A DNA stretch of 64,000 nt, taken from positions 117,364,021-117,428,020 of the forward strand of contig CM045767.1 in the NCBI GenBank assembly GCA_025200525.1, read 5' to 3'. Shown here in pieces: positions 48,101 through 58,850 of the stretch (position 1 is the first letter of the stretch; the number at the start of each line of letters is the position of its first letter). The notes under the pieces are model-generated. The model searched no databases, was not told where the DNA came from, and saw nothing but the letters and a program-made list of their open reading frames with translations. The translations under genes and the position numbers were made by a program. This DNA is from Camellia lanceoleosa. Taxonomy: Eukaryota > Streptophyta > Magnoliopsida > Ericales > Theaceae.

Positions 48101-48148
48101 GATTTTCCCTCCATTGTCTATTGTATTCCGGACTCGGTCCATGGTTGA
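45104..48148 (+). pseudogene. 'Putative gypsy type transposon' (PF04195-like) gene, split by a solo LTR
   Basis: Coding pieces in order: 45104-45583, with LSLAELDTTPWGKPSFVPFH, then a shift, then LVELFYQYSLGQNDDCWVYY; an intron 45584-45668 (GT-AG); 45669 to 46267 with KKRAVQALITEQTFAEAQAL and AFNLAKSVCLPA; the inserted LTR 46268-47392; DMEHHNHLIEFKAIRSAIKS from 47397; an intron 47465-47548 (GT-AG); and 47549-48148 with a Lys/Glu-rich coiled coil, KDAEDRGYKEGEATYVLQCE and FFKCGWKAATTRLGYGKETE. Stops occur within the exon after 47549 and at 48044. This is the family annotated as 'putative gypsy type transposon' in many plants. The function is not established. The introns are odd for a retroelement. 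It is dead here because of stops, frameshifts and the insertion. Confidence 0.7.
46268..47392 (+). mobile_element. Solo LTR of the Tat/Ogre family
   Basis: It starts TGTAGACACCCCATTTTTGA, like the LTR at 176-3303, and shares its GCCGGCCA clusters (46440-46560), a TATA box CTATATAAGAGG at 46699-46710, a GA/CT leader, a GAGCTGAGGTTCTT block and a GTTTTGGCTTGGTTGA-like tail. It ends near ACA at 47390-47392, so it is only 1.1 kb against 3.1 kb for its relative. It lies inside an exon of the host transposon gene, and the reading SVCLPA / DMEHH resumes right after it. A clean 5-bp duplication is not present. Confidence 0.75.
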
Positions 48149-48944
48149 GTGTTGTTGTTGTCTATGTTATATTTCCATCATTCGATTCTTTGTATTTGAG
48201 TTTTGGGTTGTGTTGAGCAGGTTCGAAATAGGTTGGTTGTGTTTAGAAACATACAGTTGATGCCTAGATTTTGGCCTCTACGCTCGAGCGGGGCTTTTCA
48301 CGCTCGAGCGGACCCTTTTGCATTTGCTCCTCCACTCAAGCGGGTAGTTTGACGCTCGAGCAGGATTATTCCACCTTCAATACTTTTCCTGCAGGTCATT
48401 AGACGCTCAAGCGTCCACTTTCACGCTCGAGCTGGACCTTCGTCTGCAGAACTTCTGGAAGTGTGCATTCGACGCTCGACCGTTGCTTTTCACGCTCAAG
48501 CGGGAGTCTGTGTCTGACGCTCGAGTGGGGCGTTCCACGCTCGAGCGAACTGTGATGTATATTAGTCCGAGAGAAGTCATTTTTGAATCACTTTTTCGAC
48601 CCACTCTCTCTCTAGCTCTTCAAAACCCTAATTTGAGAGCTCTTCTCTCTAGAACACACACACTCTCTCTCTCTCTCTCTACATTTTGATCTTGGTTTAG
48701 TGAGATCCAAACCTTGTGTCTTCATTAAAGTATTAGAGCTTTTCAAGACCTCCATTTTGATCCAAAAAGTTATGAGTTTGGAGTACTTTCGAGTTTGTTC
48801 ATCATCTCCTTTGGGTCTCTTCACTTGAAGTAGAGATAACTACTCATATTTATGGCCTTTGACATAAACATGTAGTCATTTTGATTTAATGTTAAAGTTA
48901 GGAAATTTTGGGTGTTAGGATTTCAAAACTTGAAATGTATAAAG
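48149..48944 (+). other. LTR or leader of Gypsy element G1, with a palindrome cluster
   Basis: At least ten copies or near-copies of CGCTCGAGCG occur between 48279 and 48546, in pairs spaced roughly 16-20 bp, followed by CT-rich repeats (48605-48685). It precedes the G1 gag. I infer it is part of G1's LTR or untranslated leader. The borders are unclear, and no gene is present. Confidence 0.5.
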
Positions 48945-50155
48945 AGGGGTTTTGTTCCTTTTGAATTACACGTGATCCTAAAGAGCCACTTAACGCTGAT
49001 GAGTGGCTTGAGCAGATGACGAAGACGTTTGAGATGCTTGGCATCGAAGACGAAGGCTTGAGAGTGACCTTGGCGTCCTTCCAACTGAAGGGAGACGCGG
49101 GTCAGTGGTGGAAGTTTGTTCAAGGTCATATTGAAGGGACTTGGGAGGCTTTCGTTGATGCCTTCCAGGAGAAGTTTTTGCCTCCCGCTGTTAGGGAGAA
49201 GTTAAGGGATCAATTCTGTCAGCTCAAGTAGCTGAATACACCAGTGGCTGAGTTTGCGGCCACATTTACCAGTTTATCGAGGTTTGCACCTGAGCTAGTG
49301 GCGTCTGAGGAACGCCGTTGTCTTAAGTTTAAAAAGAAGTTAAAGACCGGGCTTAAGCTTAGGGTTGCGGGGTCCATGACTCGGGAGTATGTGCGCCTTG
49401 TGGAAGATGCGGCCCATCTTGAGATTATTATACAAGAGGAGGAGGATAGGATGAGGGGCTCTAAAAGGAGTCAAGATGGTCAGGAAGACGGTAGGAGGCA
49501 AAAGGGTTCTAACCCTCAGCAGTCCCAGGGTGCGTTTGCGAGATCTACTTTTCCAGTGCCAAATTCAGGCCTTGGGAGAGGCAATTAGGGAGACTTTACC
49601 TATTACAAGTGTGGTCAGCTGGGCCACAAGTCTCCAGCTTGCCCACAAAGGGGAAGAGGGCAAAGAGCAGCTTCATCTTCGGCTCGTCCGTAGAGCCAGA
49701 GTCAGGGCAGAGGCCAGCCGCTCTCTTGTTACCAGTGTGGTCAGACAGGGCACCTAAAAAGGTTTTGCCCGCAGTTGAGTGGCATATCTGGTGCATCTGG
49801 GTCGAGGTAGAGTTATCAGCCGCTCAGTCAGTTCAAGCCTCGAGGGCCAATCAGGGAGCCTCTTCGGCTCAGTCGGTGCAGCAGTCTTATGCTTCGAGAG
49901 GTGAGCAAGTAAATCAAAGACCTTCAGAGCATGTGTATGCTGTTACCGCGCAGGATCTTGTACCGGCTCCATCTGTTGTGAGAGGTACTTTTTTGTTTTG
50001 TAACTCAATTGCTAATGTGTTGATTGATACGAGTGCATCCCATTCCTTTATATCTGCTACATTTGCATCTGTTTTGGGTTTGGAGTTGGCGCAGTTAGCA
50101 TCTCATTTGTGTTGTATCACCTGTTGGGGGTGAGTTGATTTTGAAACAAGGGTGT
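48945..50155 (+). pseudogene. Gypsy element G1 gag-protease, broken by G2
   Basis: The retrotransposon gag domain is recognisable (PLNADEWLEQMTKTFEML, GDAGQWWKF, FLPPAVREKLRDQF). It is followed by a charged region, two zinc knuckles near 49600-49645 (YYKCGQLGHKSPAC, whose first Cys is Tyr) and 49737-49780 (CYQCGQTGHLKRFC, intact), and a retropepsin segment VLIDTSASHSFIS near 50017-50055. Four stops in the gag/knuckle frame (49229, 49586, about 49690 and 49807) all read TAG where the family usually has Gln. A frameshift lies near 49850. The reading SPVGGELILKQGC is cut at 50155 by the LTR of G2. The domain style is that of plant chromoviruses. Confidence 0.8.
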
Positions 50156-52574
50156 TGTGACAACCCTCACCACTGATTAGTGCTAATCTATGATTAAGCA
50201 TGTTAAGTGACTGATTGACTGAAATTCTGACTGATTGATTGAGTGTATTAGTTTAAACGCATTTCTATCTGTTTGACTGTTAATTGATCTGTTCATGCTT
50301 TATGTTTTGAACTGCAAATTGAAAGCCTTATCGGCAGCCGAATCAGAAATTGATTAGTGTTTCATGCTAATGTTTAATTAAAATGTGATTTGGAACAATT
50401 AAATTGGATTAGATAATGTTAAATTACATTAGTTTGGCTTATTTACCAAATTGCCACTTAGTGGACAATCCTAGACCATTCTTTGTCTACTTCCATCATG
50501 TTTGATATGCCATTTATTTCCTCTAGAGACCAAAGCGTGAGAGAGAGCTAGAGAGTTGGAAGCAAGCTTGTGTTCATCAATATTTGCTTGAGAATTAGAA
50601 GAATTGAAGAGTAGATTGCATAATTGAGCTTCTAGACTTGGAATTGAAGACCTAAGGTAGGAGAATCATCTTCTTGAACTTGAATTCTAGTTGTTCTTGC
50701 ATGATTCATGGTAAGGTTAGTGATTTAAGGCATGAATTAGCTTAATATGTTGAATTGAGTAGGAATTCATGCAGGCATGTGTACATTGTTGAGTTTTGAG
50801 TTTGATTTCATGGAAATCCTCACATACATGTCCATGTTCTTGCTTTGGTCCATGAATTCAGCATGTTTTTGGAGGGATTGACTCATTTCTTCTTGTATTA
50901 GAAGCTTTGAAGTTGATTAAATTCATGCATGTTGCATGTACATCATGTTCTTGAAGTTTTGTTTGGAAATGGGTTCAATTAAACTACCTTTGGGCTTTGA
51001 TTTTGCAAATTGATCTTTGAAACATGTCATATTATGAGTTTTAAAGTATTTTCCAGAAAATTAGCCCAAAATGATCGAATTTGATGCTTTAAATGTTGAG
51101 TTTCATGCTTGGAGACAAATCTGGAAATTTCATATTTTGATCCACGCTCGAGCGGGGAACTCTACGCTTAAGCGTACACTCTGAGTTCATGCAGTCCGCT
51201 TCGGCGAAGCATGCCTTCGGCGAACGAACGCTTCGGCGTGAAATGCGTGTATCCAAGATACTTTGCATGTGTTCTGATTCACTCGGCGAGAATGCACACT
51301 CGGCGAGACTTGTGTCAGCCTTTCGGCGAAGTCGGCGCCCGTCGAGCATGAATTTTATGCATCCAGTACTTTTGCAGTCTGCTCAAGCGATGAAAGTCAC
51401 GCTTGAGCGTAGCTCTTTTGTCTGCATGTCCACTCGAGCAGATAAATCCACGCTCAAGCGGGACCCCTGTTTCAGCAAAAATTTGAAAAGTGTTTTAAAG
51501 TGCATCTTTGCATCCTCATTCCATCCTAGGCATTCCTAGGCCTAGCTTAATGCATCTTAATGAGGATAATGCTATAGAACCACACCGAGTCAAGATAGGG
51601 ACTAAGTTATTGTTTCCCAAACGTGCAACTTAGTGTGTGTTCATCTTGTAACTGTGTAAGGTTGGCATCCGAGGACGCTCACTGGCTTATCTGCAGCCCA
51701 GAACTTTGTGAGTAACAACAATATTGTAAAGATATATTCAATCATGAATATTTTCTGAATGACCAACTGTACTGCTTTCTAAAATGATACTTCTTACTGA
51801 ATGAATGTTTGTCCCATTTACGAACTGTATTCGTGGTATCCATAGCAATTTACTGTTACTGTACTGTTATTGCTATTGTTATAGAGATCTCTGTTGGTTC
51901 CCATGTTGGAACCACTACTGTTTACTATATGATGGCCATCAACTGACTGTTCGGTCTGTTAAGACCTACTATACTATTTTGTTAAGAGATGTACCACATA
52001 TGACTGCTATAACTGAATGGCTGATATACTGTTATAACTGACTGTTTTAAATACTGAAAGGACATTCATTCTTAATCTCTTTACGCATATGTTATTTACT
52101 AGGTTTAGCTCACTATTTATATATATATATATAGGTATCCAGGCACCGGATCGGAGCTAGGAGCGTTGGGTTTAACTCCCTTTTTGTCAAGCCAACCACT
52201 GTGCCTCACTGAGAGGTTCCTAGTCCTTCTAGCTAGGGCTTTTTGGGGTGTTTTAGATTCATCCTTTCTGTCTCTGTTTTTGTATAGACTGATTGTACCT
52301 GTACTGTACTGTTCTAGTAGGGATTAGGTCCCTGTCCTGGACGATTGTATATGTATGTATATATTGTTTTGGTTCTGAATGTGAATATGTATAAAAAAGT
52401 CCTTTTTTGCATACAGACTGTCATAACTCATTGGACATCTTTTATTACTGTTTTGGCTTCCGCCAGCCTTTATACTCTTTATTACTGTTATTACTGTTAA
52501 GTAGGCCTTTGGTAATCACGGATTACTGGCTGGTTACGGTGCTAAACCCATAGGGACGGGTTTGGGTCGTAACA
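50156..52574 (+). repeat. 5' LTR of G2
   Basis: This 2,419-bp LTR starts TGTGACAACCCTCACC and ends GGGTCGTAACA. It matches the 3' LTR from 60464 over more than 1 kb, with scattered changes and an indel of about 30 bp near 50375. A GA leader lies near 50538-50550. The palindrome cluster region 51140-51460 differs sharply from its partner. Confidence 0.9.
51140..51465. repeat. Altered palindrome cluster in the 5' LTR of G2
   Basis: Where the partner LTR has GCTCGAGCG, this copy has GCTTCGGCGAA-like or ACTCGGCGAGA-like words at 51196-51240, 51277-51310 and 51322-51340. Normal CTCGAG words remain before and after this block (51149, 51434). Confidence 0.7.
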
Positions 52575-52577
52575 GAG

Positions 52578-52589
52578 TGGTATTAGAGC
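52578..52589 (+). other. Primer-binding site of G2
   Basis: TGGTATTAGAGC lies three bases after the LTR. It is one base from the standard initiator tRNA-Met primer site. Confidence 0.85.
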
Positions 52590-52781
52590 GATATCAAACC
52601 ACGAGTTATACCGCACACACATGTCCAAATGAGCTATAGGATGTCCTAGAAAAGTGAATAGGGCATTGCATGAGCATTGAAAAAGTGTGTGTGGCCATGA
52701 CATGAATATATGTGCTAATGTGTTAATATGTTAAGTATGCAACTGTCTATGTTTATAATTGCCATAATTGTCTATAGTGAA

Positions 52782-53214
52782 ATGGATAACACAAGGAATG
52801 CTGATGAATCTGAATCATCTGAGGCCAGAATGGCAAGGCTAGAAAGAACAGTTGAACTGCTAACTGAGGCCTTAAGACAACAACAGAACCAACAGCCCCC
52901 ACCTCCTCCGGTACAGTCGGAACTGAATATGAATGATGATATAATTGCTCTAACGCAGAAGTTCAGTAAAATAAAACCACCGTCATTCCAAGAAGGCCTC
53001 GAACCGCTAAAGGCTGAAGCATGGGTCCTAGAGACCGAGAAATTGTTTGAAGTCTTTCCGTGTTCAGAAGCACACAAAGTGCTACTGGCTACCTTCACCT
53101 TACAAGAAGAGGCCAGAAGGTGGTGGATGCTTGTCCGTGACACCAATACTGCTATAACTTGGGCTTAGTTTAAGGGAGCCTTCTTTGAGAAATACTTTCC
53201 ACGGTGTGTCAGAG
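52782..53214 (+). pseudogene. gag: G2 gag, N-terminal part
   Basis: Starts MDNTRNADESESSEARMARL, a coiled-coil N-terminus with a Gln/Pro-rich linker. It then enters the gag domain (KIKPPSFQEGLEPLKAEAWV, EEARRWWMLVRD, FFEKYFPRCVR). A TAG stop interrupts it at 53166. The reading stops at 53214, where a 3.2-kb insertion begins, and resumes at about 56381 with DRKVTEFKQLKQGTMSVTEY. The start at 52782 was chosen because upstream codons do not match the family. Confidence 0.85.
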
Positions 53215-56200
53215 TGAAAACCCACATTTTATTATTCTTAGAAGAAAATAAATAAATAAATAAATAAATAATAACAATAATAATTTTGTGGGTGTTTAAT
53301 ATTTGTTATTTATAAATTATTTTATTAAGGATTTATTTTAGAATTAGAAAGTTAACGTCCAGATAGCCTAAGGAGGTGGAATTGATAAGTTAAATCAGTT
53401 TAATTTTAAGTATTAGACCCTATAAAAGTGTAATTAAATATTCGATTCAGTTTAATAAAATTAAGATTTGATTAATTAGGTCCTAATTGGAGTTGATTAA
53501 GTCATGAGGATTGAGGATTGTGGTTATTATAAATTAAATTTAATTATGATGTGCCCAATTTGAATATGTAAATTAATTGACGAAAATTTGGAGTTCGATC
53601 AGAAATTGAAGGCCTGAATGATTTGGGAAATCAAAATTGATGATGGCAATAAGTTTGATTTATTATTTGGAGCCTTTTGGGAGTTTGATTAAAAATCTGA
53701 TTTGTACCGATAAATTTAAATATAATTAATTGTACCCTAATGGAAGTCAATTCGAATAATTAAATTATATGGGATTTGAGATTAGTTACAATTAAATAAT
53801 TTTATGCTAATCAAAATTTATTAAGATTAAGTGGTGTCTAATTAAATTAATTCTAGACAAAATTTAATTATGGACTAAATTAGAATTGAAGGCATAAGTG
53901 GGTGTGGGTGTACTGAGCGTTGGTGTGTGTGTGCATGTGAAGGTTGTGCTGGAGCTCTTGGAGTTGTGCATGTGTGTGTTGTGGTGTCATGAAACTAGTG
54001 TGTGTGTGTACATGTAAGGTGTGGGCAGCAAGTGTCCCACTAAATGAAAAGAATAAAATATTAATAAGTGAAATCAAGAAGAGTTGGTAACTTAAGGCAA
54101 CTTAAGGCTTTTGGTCAATCGGTTCGGTTGGAACAAAGAATCTGAGAGAGAGAGAGAGAGAGAGTGAGTTTTGAAGCTCATTCCATGTTTTGGCTGGAAG
54201 GAATTGATGGAAAGCTAGGGATTAAAGATGAAGGAAGATCTTGAAGGCTAATAGGTAAGAAATCCTAACCCATTTTTTAGACAATCTCTTCAAGACCTAA
54301 ACTTATGAGTAATTGAGTTTAAATACATGTAATATGAGGGAATCAAGGAAAAGAATGTTGAAGATTTGAGTTAAGTTTAATAATTAAGAAATTGATATTG
54401 TGATTTAATATTTGGATTTGATTTTCTTCAATCTTCACATATTTGAAGTTTATCATTGCATGCATGGTAGATTTTCAAGATTTTATGAGTTTGAGATTAA
54501 ATTGTGATATAAATTAAGAAGACAAATTATAATTTGAGCTTGATAATGTAAAATTGGTTGGATTTGATAAGTGTTTTATACATGCATCATAGATGTTATT
54601 TGGCCCTTTAAATCTGCCAGAAAGTTGTATGAATTTTTAGACAATTTTATACTCAAAATTTGAAAATGATTTCTTCTACAAAGTTGTTGATAATGATGTC
54701 TAGCTCATCCACAAAATTTTTCAACAATTATTGAGTTTTGTACGAATTTATACAGATTTTAAACCAAATCTGGAGCTATAGACAGATTTTATTATGTGTT
54801 TGAAAACTCATTAAAAATTTTATATTAAACCAAACCTGATAATTTCTAAGAAAAAAATGAAATTTGAAAAGTCTAGTTTCATAATAAATTTTTATATCAT
54901 GGAATTGATTTATAAATTTAAGTATGGAATTAATTTAAGAAAATGTGATAAATCTGTGTCATAAACACTGTTGGAAATTTTAAGAATTATTTGTAATTTA
55001 TTTTTGGAAACTTCTTTATGAAAAATGACCATAACTTGTTTATTGAGTATTCTGTAGAGTTATATAAATTTTAGAGTTGTATAAGTAATTTATTTATAAT
55101 TTCATTTGCAAGATATACATTCTGAAAATTTTGGCAGATTAAGAAGGAATCAAAAATAATCTCTTCAACTGTTTCTTTAGACTAAAATTTAATATGGTGC
55201 TAATCTAATCTTGTAGATTAAAAATCCATACACGTGTGTGATTATGATTTATTTCTTCTTTTTGGTATCTACATCATTATTTTATGCCATGCTTTAAATA
55301 AATTGTTTATTTAATTTTTGTACATTGTTTACTATTGTGTGACATGTGTAATATTTATGTTGGGAATTTTAATGACTTGGTAAACTATTATTTGTGATTA
55401 AAAAATTGGAAGTATTGGTGATTAATATCAAAACTAACTGAAATGATTAACAGCATACACAAAGTTAACAATTGACGATTAATGCCAGTTGTTCAGGGTG
55501 AGTATTGGTTTTAAAGGATGTATGAAATTAAGGGTTGATGGTCAATACCGGTTGTTCAGGGTGAGCCCTGGTTTTGAAAATTCTCACGTAAATTGTGTTG
55601 CGAAACTCTAAGATGGCACGGGACTTATTTGAACCATTTTCGGTATTCGGTTTTGGAATAAGGGTGAACGTGCAGGTGGCACACAGGGAGGTTACGTACC
55701 CCTGGCAGACCGTTTCCTTGGGGCAGACCACGGATGCCACTGCTTGGGTACATAACTCCGGACGTGGGCATCCCTGGTGGTTACGGTTGGTAACACTTAA
55801 ATATTTGACCAAGGGAGGGTTTCAAATTAACCGTTGCCATGCTTAGTGGTTGGTAAGTTAAATCTCTTTGGTGAGATTTCGAGTGTTACCTAATTTATTA
55901 AAATTATTGAAATTAATTTAATGGTTGTAATTTATGTTTACAATTATATTGTTATCTCATGTTTATAATCTCATTATTTTTCTCTTAAAAAGAATGGTAG
56001 GTTGGTTATGTTTTCTTACTGTGTTACAAAACTCATGGCATATATTTTTGTTGCCCTGGCGTTTTATGCCAGGTTTTGGCGATGAAATAATTGAAGCTGA
56101 AATGGAGTTGACGCTAACGTAGAGTCTTGGCTAACTTGAAATCATGACTAAAGTTGAATAACTTTATCATCCTATATATTAACTATTAAGGACCTTATAA

Positions 56201-56375
56201 TTTCATTGATGTTGTAATTGGATAATTTTAAGTTTTTTTATTTTTTTATTTTATTTGAACCTTTGGTTATGTACGAGAGTTGGAATGCCCTATTAGGATG
56301 TCAACTTTTTAGTTTATTAAGTCATTTTGTTTATTTAATTTCCCTTGATGTTCCAAAAATTTGGGGCGTCATAGT
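53215..56375 (+). mobile_element. Solo LTR-like insertion in the G2 gag
   Basis: It starts TGAAAACCCACATTTTATTA and ends CCAAAAATTTGGGGCGTCATA, terminal styles known from plant Gypsy LTRs. Flanks CAGAG (53210-53214) and TAGAG (56376-56380) form a 4-of-5 duplication. It has a GA-rich leader (54143-54165) followed by an AGGTAAG donor-like site at 54252-54258, and a G-rich block near 55660-55790, in the same order as in the other LTRs, which supports plus orientation. No coding region belongs to it. At 3.16 kb it is long for an LTR but within the known range. Its exact edges are uncertain by 2-4 bases. Confidence 0.7.
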
Positions 56376-56880
56376 TAGAGATCGAAAAGTGACTGAATTT
56401 AAACAACTGAAACAAGGCACTATGTCCGTAACTGAGTACGAATCGAAATTCACTGAACTCGCCAGATTTGCACCACACATGGTGGATACCGATTACAAAA
56501 AGGCCAGGAAGTTTGAAGGCGGCCTTAATGTTAAAATCCTTGACAGAATCAATGTTCTAAAACTACTGAAATATGTAGATGTTCTTGACCGAGCAATAAT
56601 AGCTGAGTCGAACATCGAGGCACTAAAACAAATTGAAACACCAGCGACCGAGTGGCGTAGTCAGAGACGAGGCTTCAAGTTTAAGAAAGGCCGGAACAGT
56701 TCATTGAATAAAAAGTAAAATACAAGGTCAACAACCAATTCCAGTCAAGGAAGTGGTTCCATACAGCCCTGTTCTGAATGTGGTAAGAAACATAAAGGGG
56801 TTTGCTATAAAAAAATCTGGTGCTTTTTACAGGTATGGCAAAGTGGGCCACATGGTCAAAGATTGCCCTTCTGCTCCTCA
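56376..56880 (+). pseudogene. gag: G2 gag, C-terminal part with degenerate zinc knuckle
   Basis: Gag continues with TEYESKFTELARFAPHMV and ends in a basic tail ([16 protein letters not shown]) at a stop near 56718. A frameshift follows. The first Cys cluster ([13 protein letters not shown]) is in another frame, and the second knuckle reads [14 protein letters not shown], where the family has Cys at both the first and fourth positions. RNA binding by this knuckle would be lost. Confidence 0.8.
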
Positions 56881-57480
56881 GGGCAATAGTAAAGTTGCAG
56901 CCAGCGCCGTAGCATCAACTGTTGCACCAAAACCTAATCCCAAAGCTACTGGAAAAGAGCCTATGAGGCAAGGCCGAGTGTTCGCACTTGTACCGGGAGA
57001 TGTACAGAATACCGAGACCGTTGTGTCAGGTATACTCTCAATCTGTACTCAAAATGCTTATGTTCTGATTGATTCGGGGTCTACACATTCATATGTATCG
57101 CATACTTTTTCACGAAAATTAAATAGACCACTAGAACCCATGAACTATTTGTTAGTTGTATCTTCACCCGTTGGGGGATCCATGACATGTGCTTATATGT
57201 ACCCTGCATGTGAAATTATTGTTGGGGATGTTCATTTGTATATTGATTTACTGCCTCTGAATATTGATCACTTTGATGTGATATTCGGAATAGACTGGTT
57301 AACAAAATATCATGCTACCATAGACTGTGTAACAAAACAAGTTATTTTCCGTCCACCTGGACTGCCTGAATTTGTGTTTAACGGAGTTAGAGTAGTACCT
57401 CCCTTGTATCTAATTTCATCCATGAAAGCTTTTAAGCTGATTAAAAAGGGGTGTAAAGGGTATCTATGTTATGTGTTGAC
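56881..57480 (+). pseudogene. G2 protease region
   Basis: The retropepsin core [20 protein letters not shown] lies near 57062-57121 (Asp-Ser-Gly active site), with the flap and [18 protein letters not shown] segment near 57276-57330. It is in frame with the following reverse transcriptase and is itself uninterrupted. It would mature the polyprotein if the element were alive. Confidence 0.85.
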
Positions 57481-58850
57481 TGTACCTACTGATGCTAAAA
57501 CTGATGTGAACAGTATTCCTATAGTCAGAGAATTCCCAGATGTTTTTCTAGATGATTTTCCAGGGGATTTGATTGATAGGGAGATTGAGTTCACCATTGA
57601 TGTGATTCTAGGTACACAGCCAGTATCTAAAACTCCTTACAGAATGGCACCTACCGAACTGAAAGAATTGAAAATTCAGCTGCAGGAACTGTTAGATAAG
57701 AAGTTCATCAGGCCCAATACTTCACCGTGGGGCGCTCTAATTTTGTTTGTGAAAAAGAAAGACTGCTTATTGAGACTCTGCATTGACTACCGTGAACTGA
57801 ACAAGGTAACAGTGAAAAACAAATATCCATTGCCTTGAATTGATGATTTGTTTGACCAGTTACAAGGTGCCCAGGTTTTCTCTAAAATTGACCTTAGATC
57901 CGGATACCACCAGTTGAAAGTCAAACCAGAGGACATTGAAAAGACTGCCTTTCGAATGAGATATGGACATTACGAATTCCTTGTTATGCCTTTCAGAGTT
58001 ACTAATGCACCTATTGCATTTATGGACCTTATGAACAGAATTTTCAAACCATACCTTGATGAATTTGTAGTTGTTTTCATAGATGACATTTTAATTTATT
58101 CCAAAAGCACGGAAGAACATGAACATCATTTGAGAAGCGCCTACGACCCTAAGAGAATGAAATCAGATGCTAAACTGACAAAATGTGAATTTTGGCATGA
58201 CAATGTTATGTTTTTGGGACATGTAATCAGTAAGGATGGAATTTCAGTTGATCTACAGAAAATTGAAGCAGTAGTGAATTGGCCTAGACTGACAAATGTT
58301 ACCGAAGTCTGAAGTTTTTTAGGCTTAGCCGGGTATTACAGAAGGTTTGTCAAAGATTTCTCCAAAATTGCCCTACCACTAACTCAATTGACTCAAAAGA
58401 GGATATCATTTGCCTGGACCGATCAGAGAGAATCAGTCTTTCAAGAGTTAAAGACTCGACTTGTGACTGCACCGATTCTTACCCTACTCTCAAGTACGAA
58501 TGGTTTACTATATTTAGTGATACTTCTTATAAGGGTTTGGGATGTGTTTTAATGTAAAATGGTAAAGTTATTGCGTATGCTTCTCGACAACTGAGACCGC
58601 ATGAAAAGAACTACCCAACCTATGATTTGGAACTTGCTACAGTAGTGTTTGCATTGAAAATCTGGTGTCACTACCTTTATGGGGCAACATGTAAGGTGTA
58701 TACAGACCACAAGAGTTTGAAGTACTTCTTCACACAGAAAAAACTGAACATGAGACAGCGGAGATGGTTAGAACTGATAAAGGATTATGATTTGCAAATT
58801 TTGTACCATCCGGGAAAAACTAACACTATTGCCGATGCACTGAGTTAGAA
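57481..58850 (+). pseudogene. G2 reverse transcriptase and RNase H, broken
   Basis: The reverse transcriptase shows [64 protein letters not shown] and the catalytic [16 protein letters not shown] at 57836 sits where the family has Arg (PLP-R-IDD), and another stop follows at 58310. A frameshift lies between 58313 and 58627. RNase H follows with [54 protein letters not shown] and IADALS. Catalytic Asp residues of the RT are kept, but translation could not pass these breaks. Confidence 0.88.

Noticed and set aside
48279..48546. Regularly spaced short repeats suggesting a CRISPR-like array
   Set aside because: The repeats are 10-bp palindromes within plant LTR sequence. Spacers are not uniform, and no cas genes are expected in a plant nucleus.
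49609..50133. A single 174-residue protein read from 49609
   Set aside because: Its N-terminal half is the wrong frame over the G1 zinc knuckles. Only the second half (protease) is genuine, after a frameshift near 49850.
54000..54200. Histidine/threonine-rich minus-strand frame (53880-54077)
   Set aside because: It is produced by a TG-rich repeat within the LTR-like insertion.
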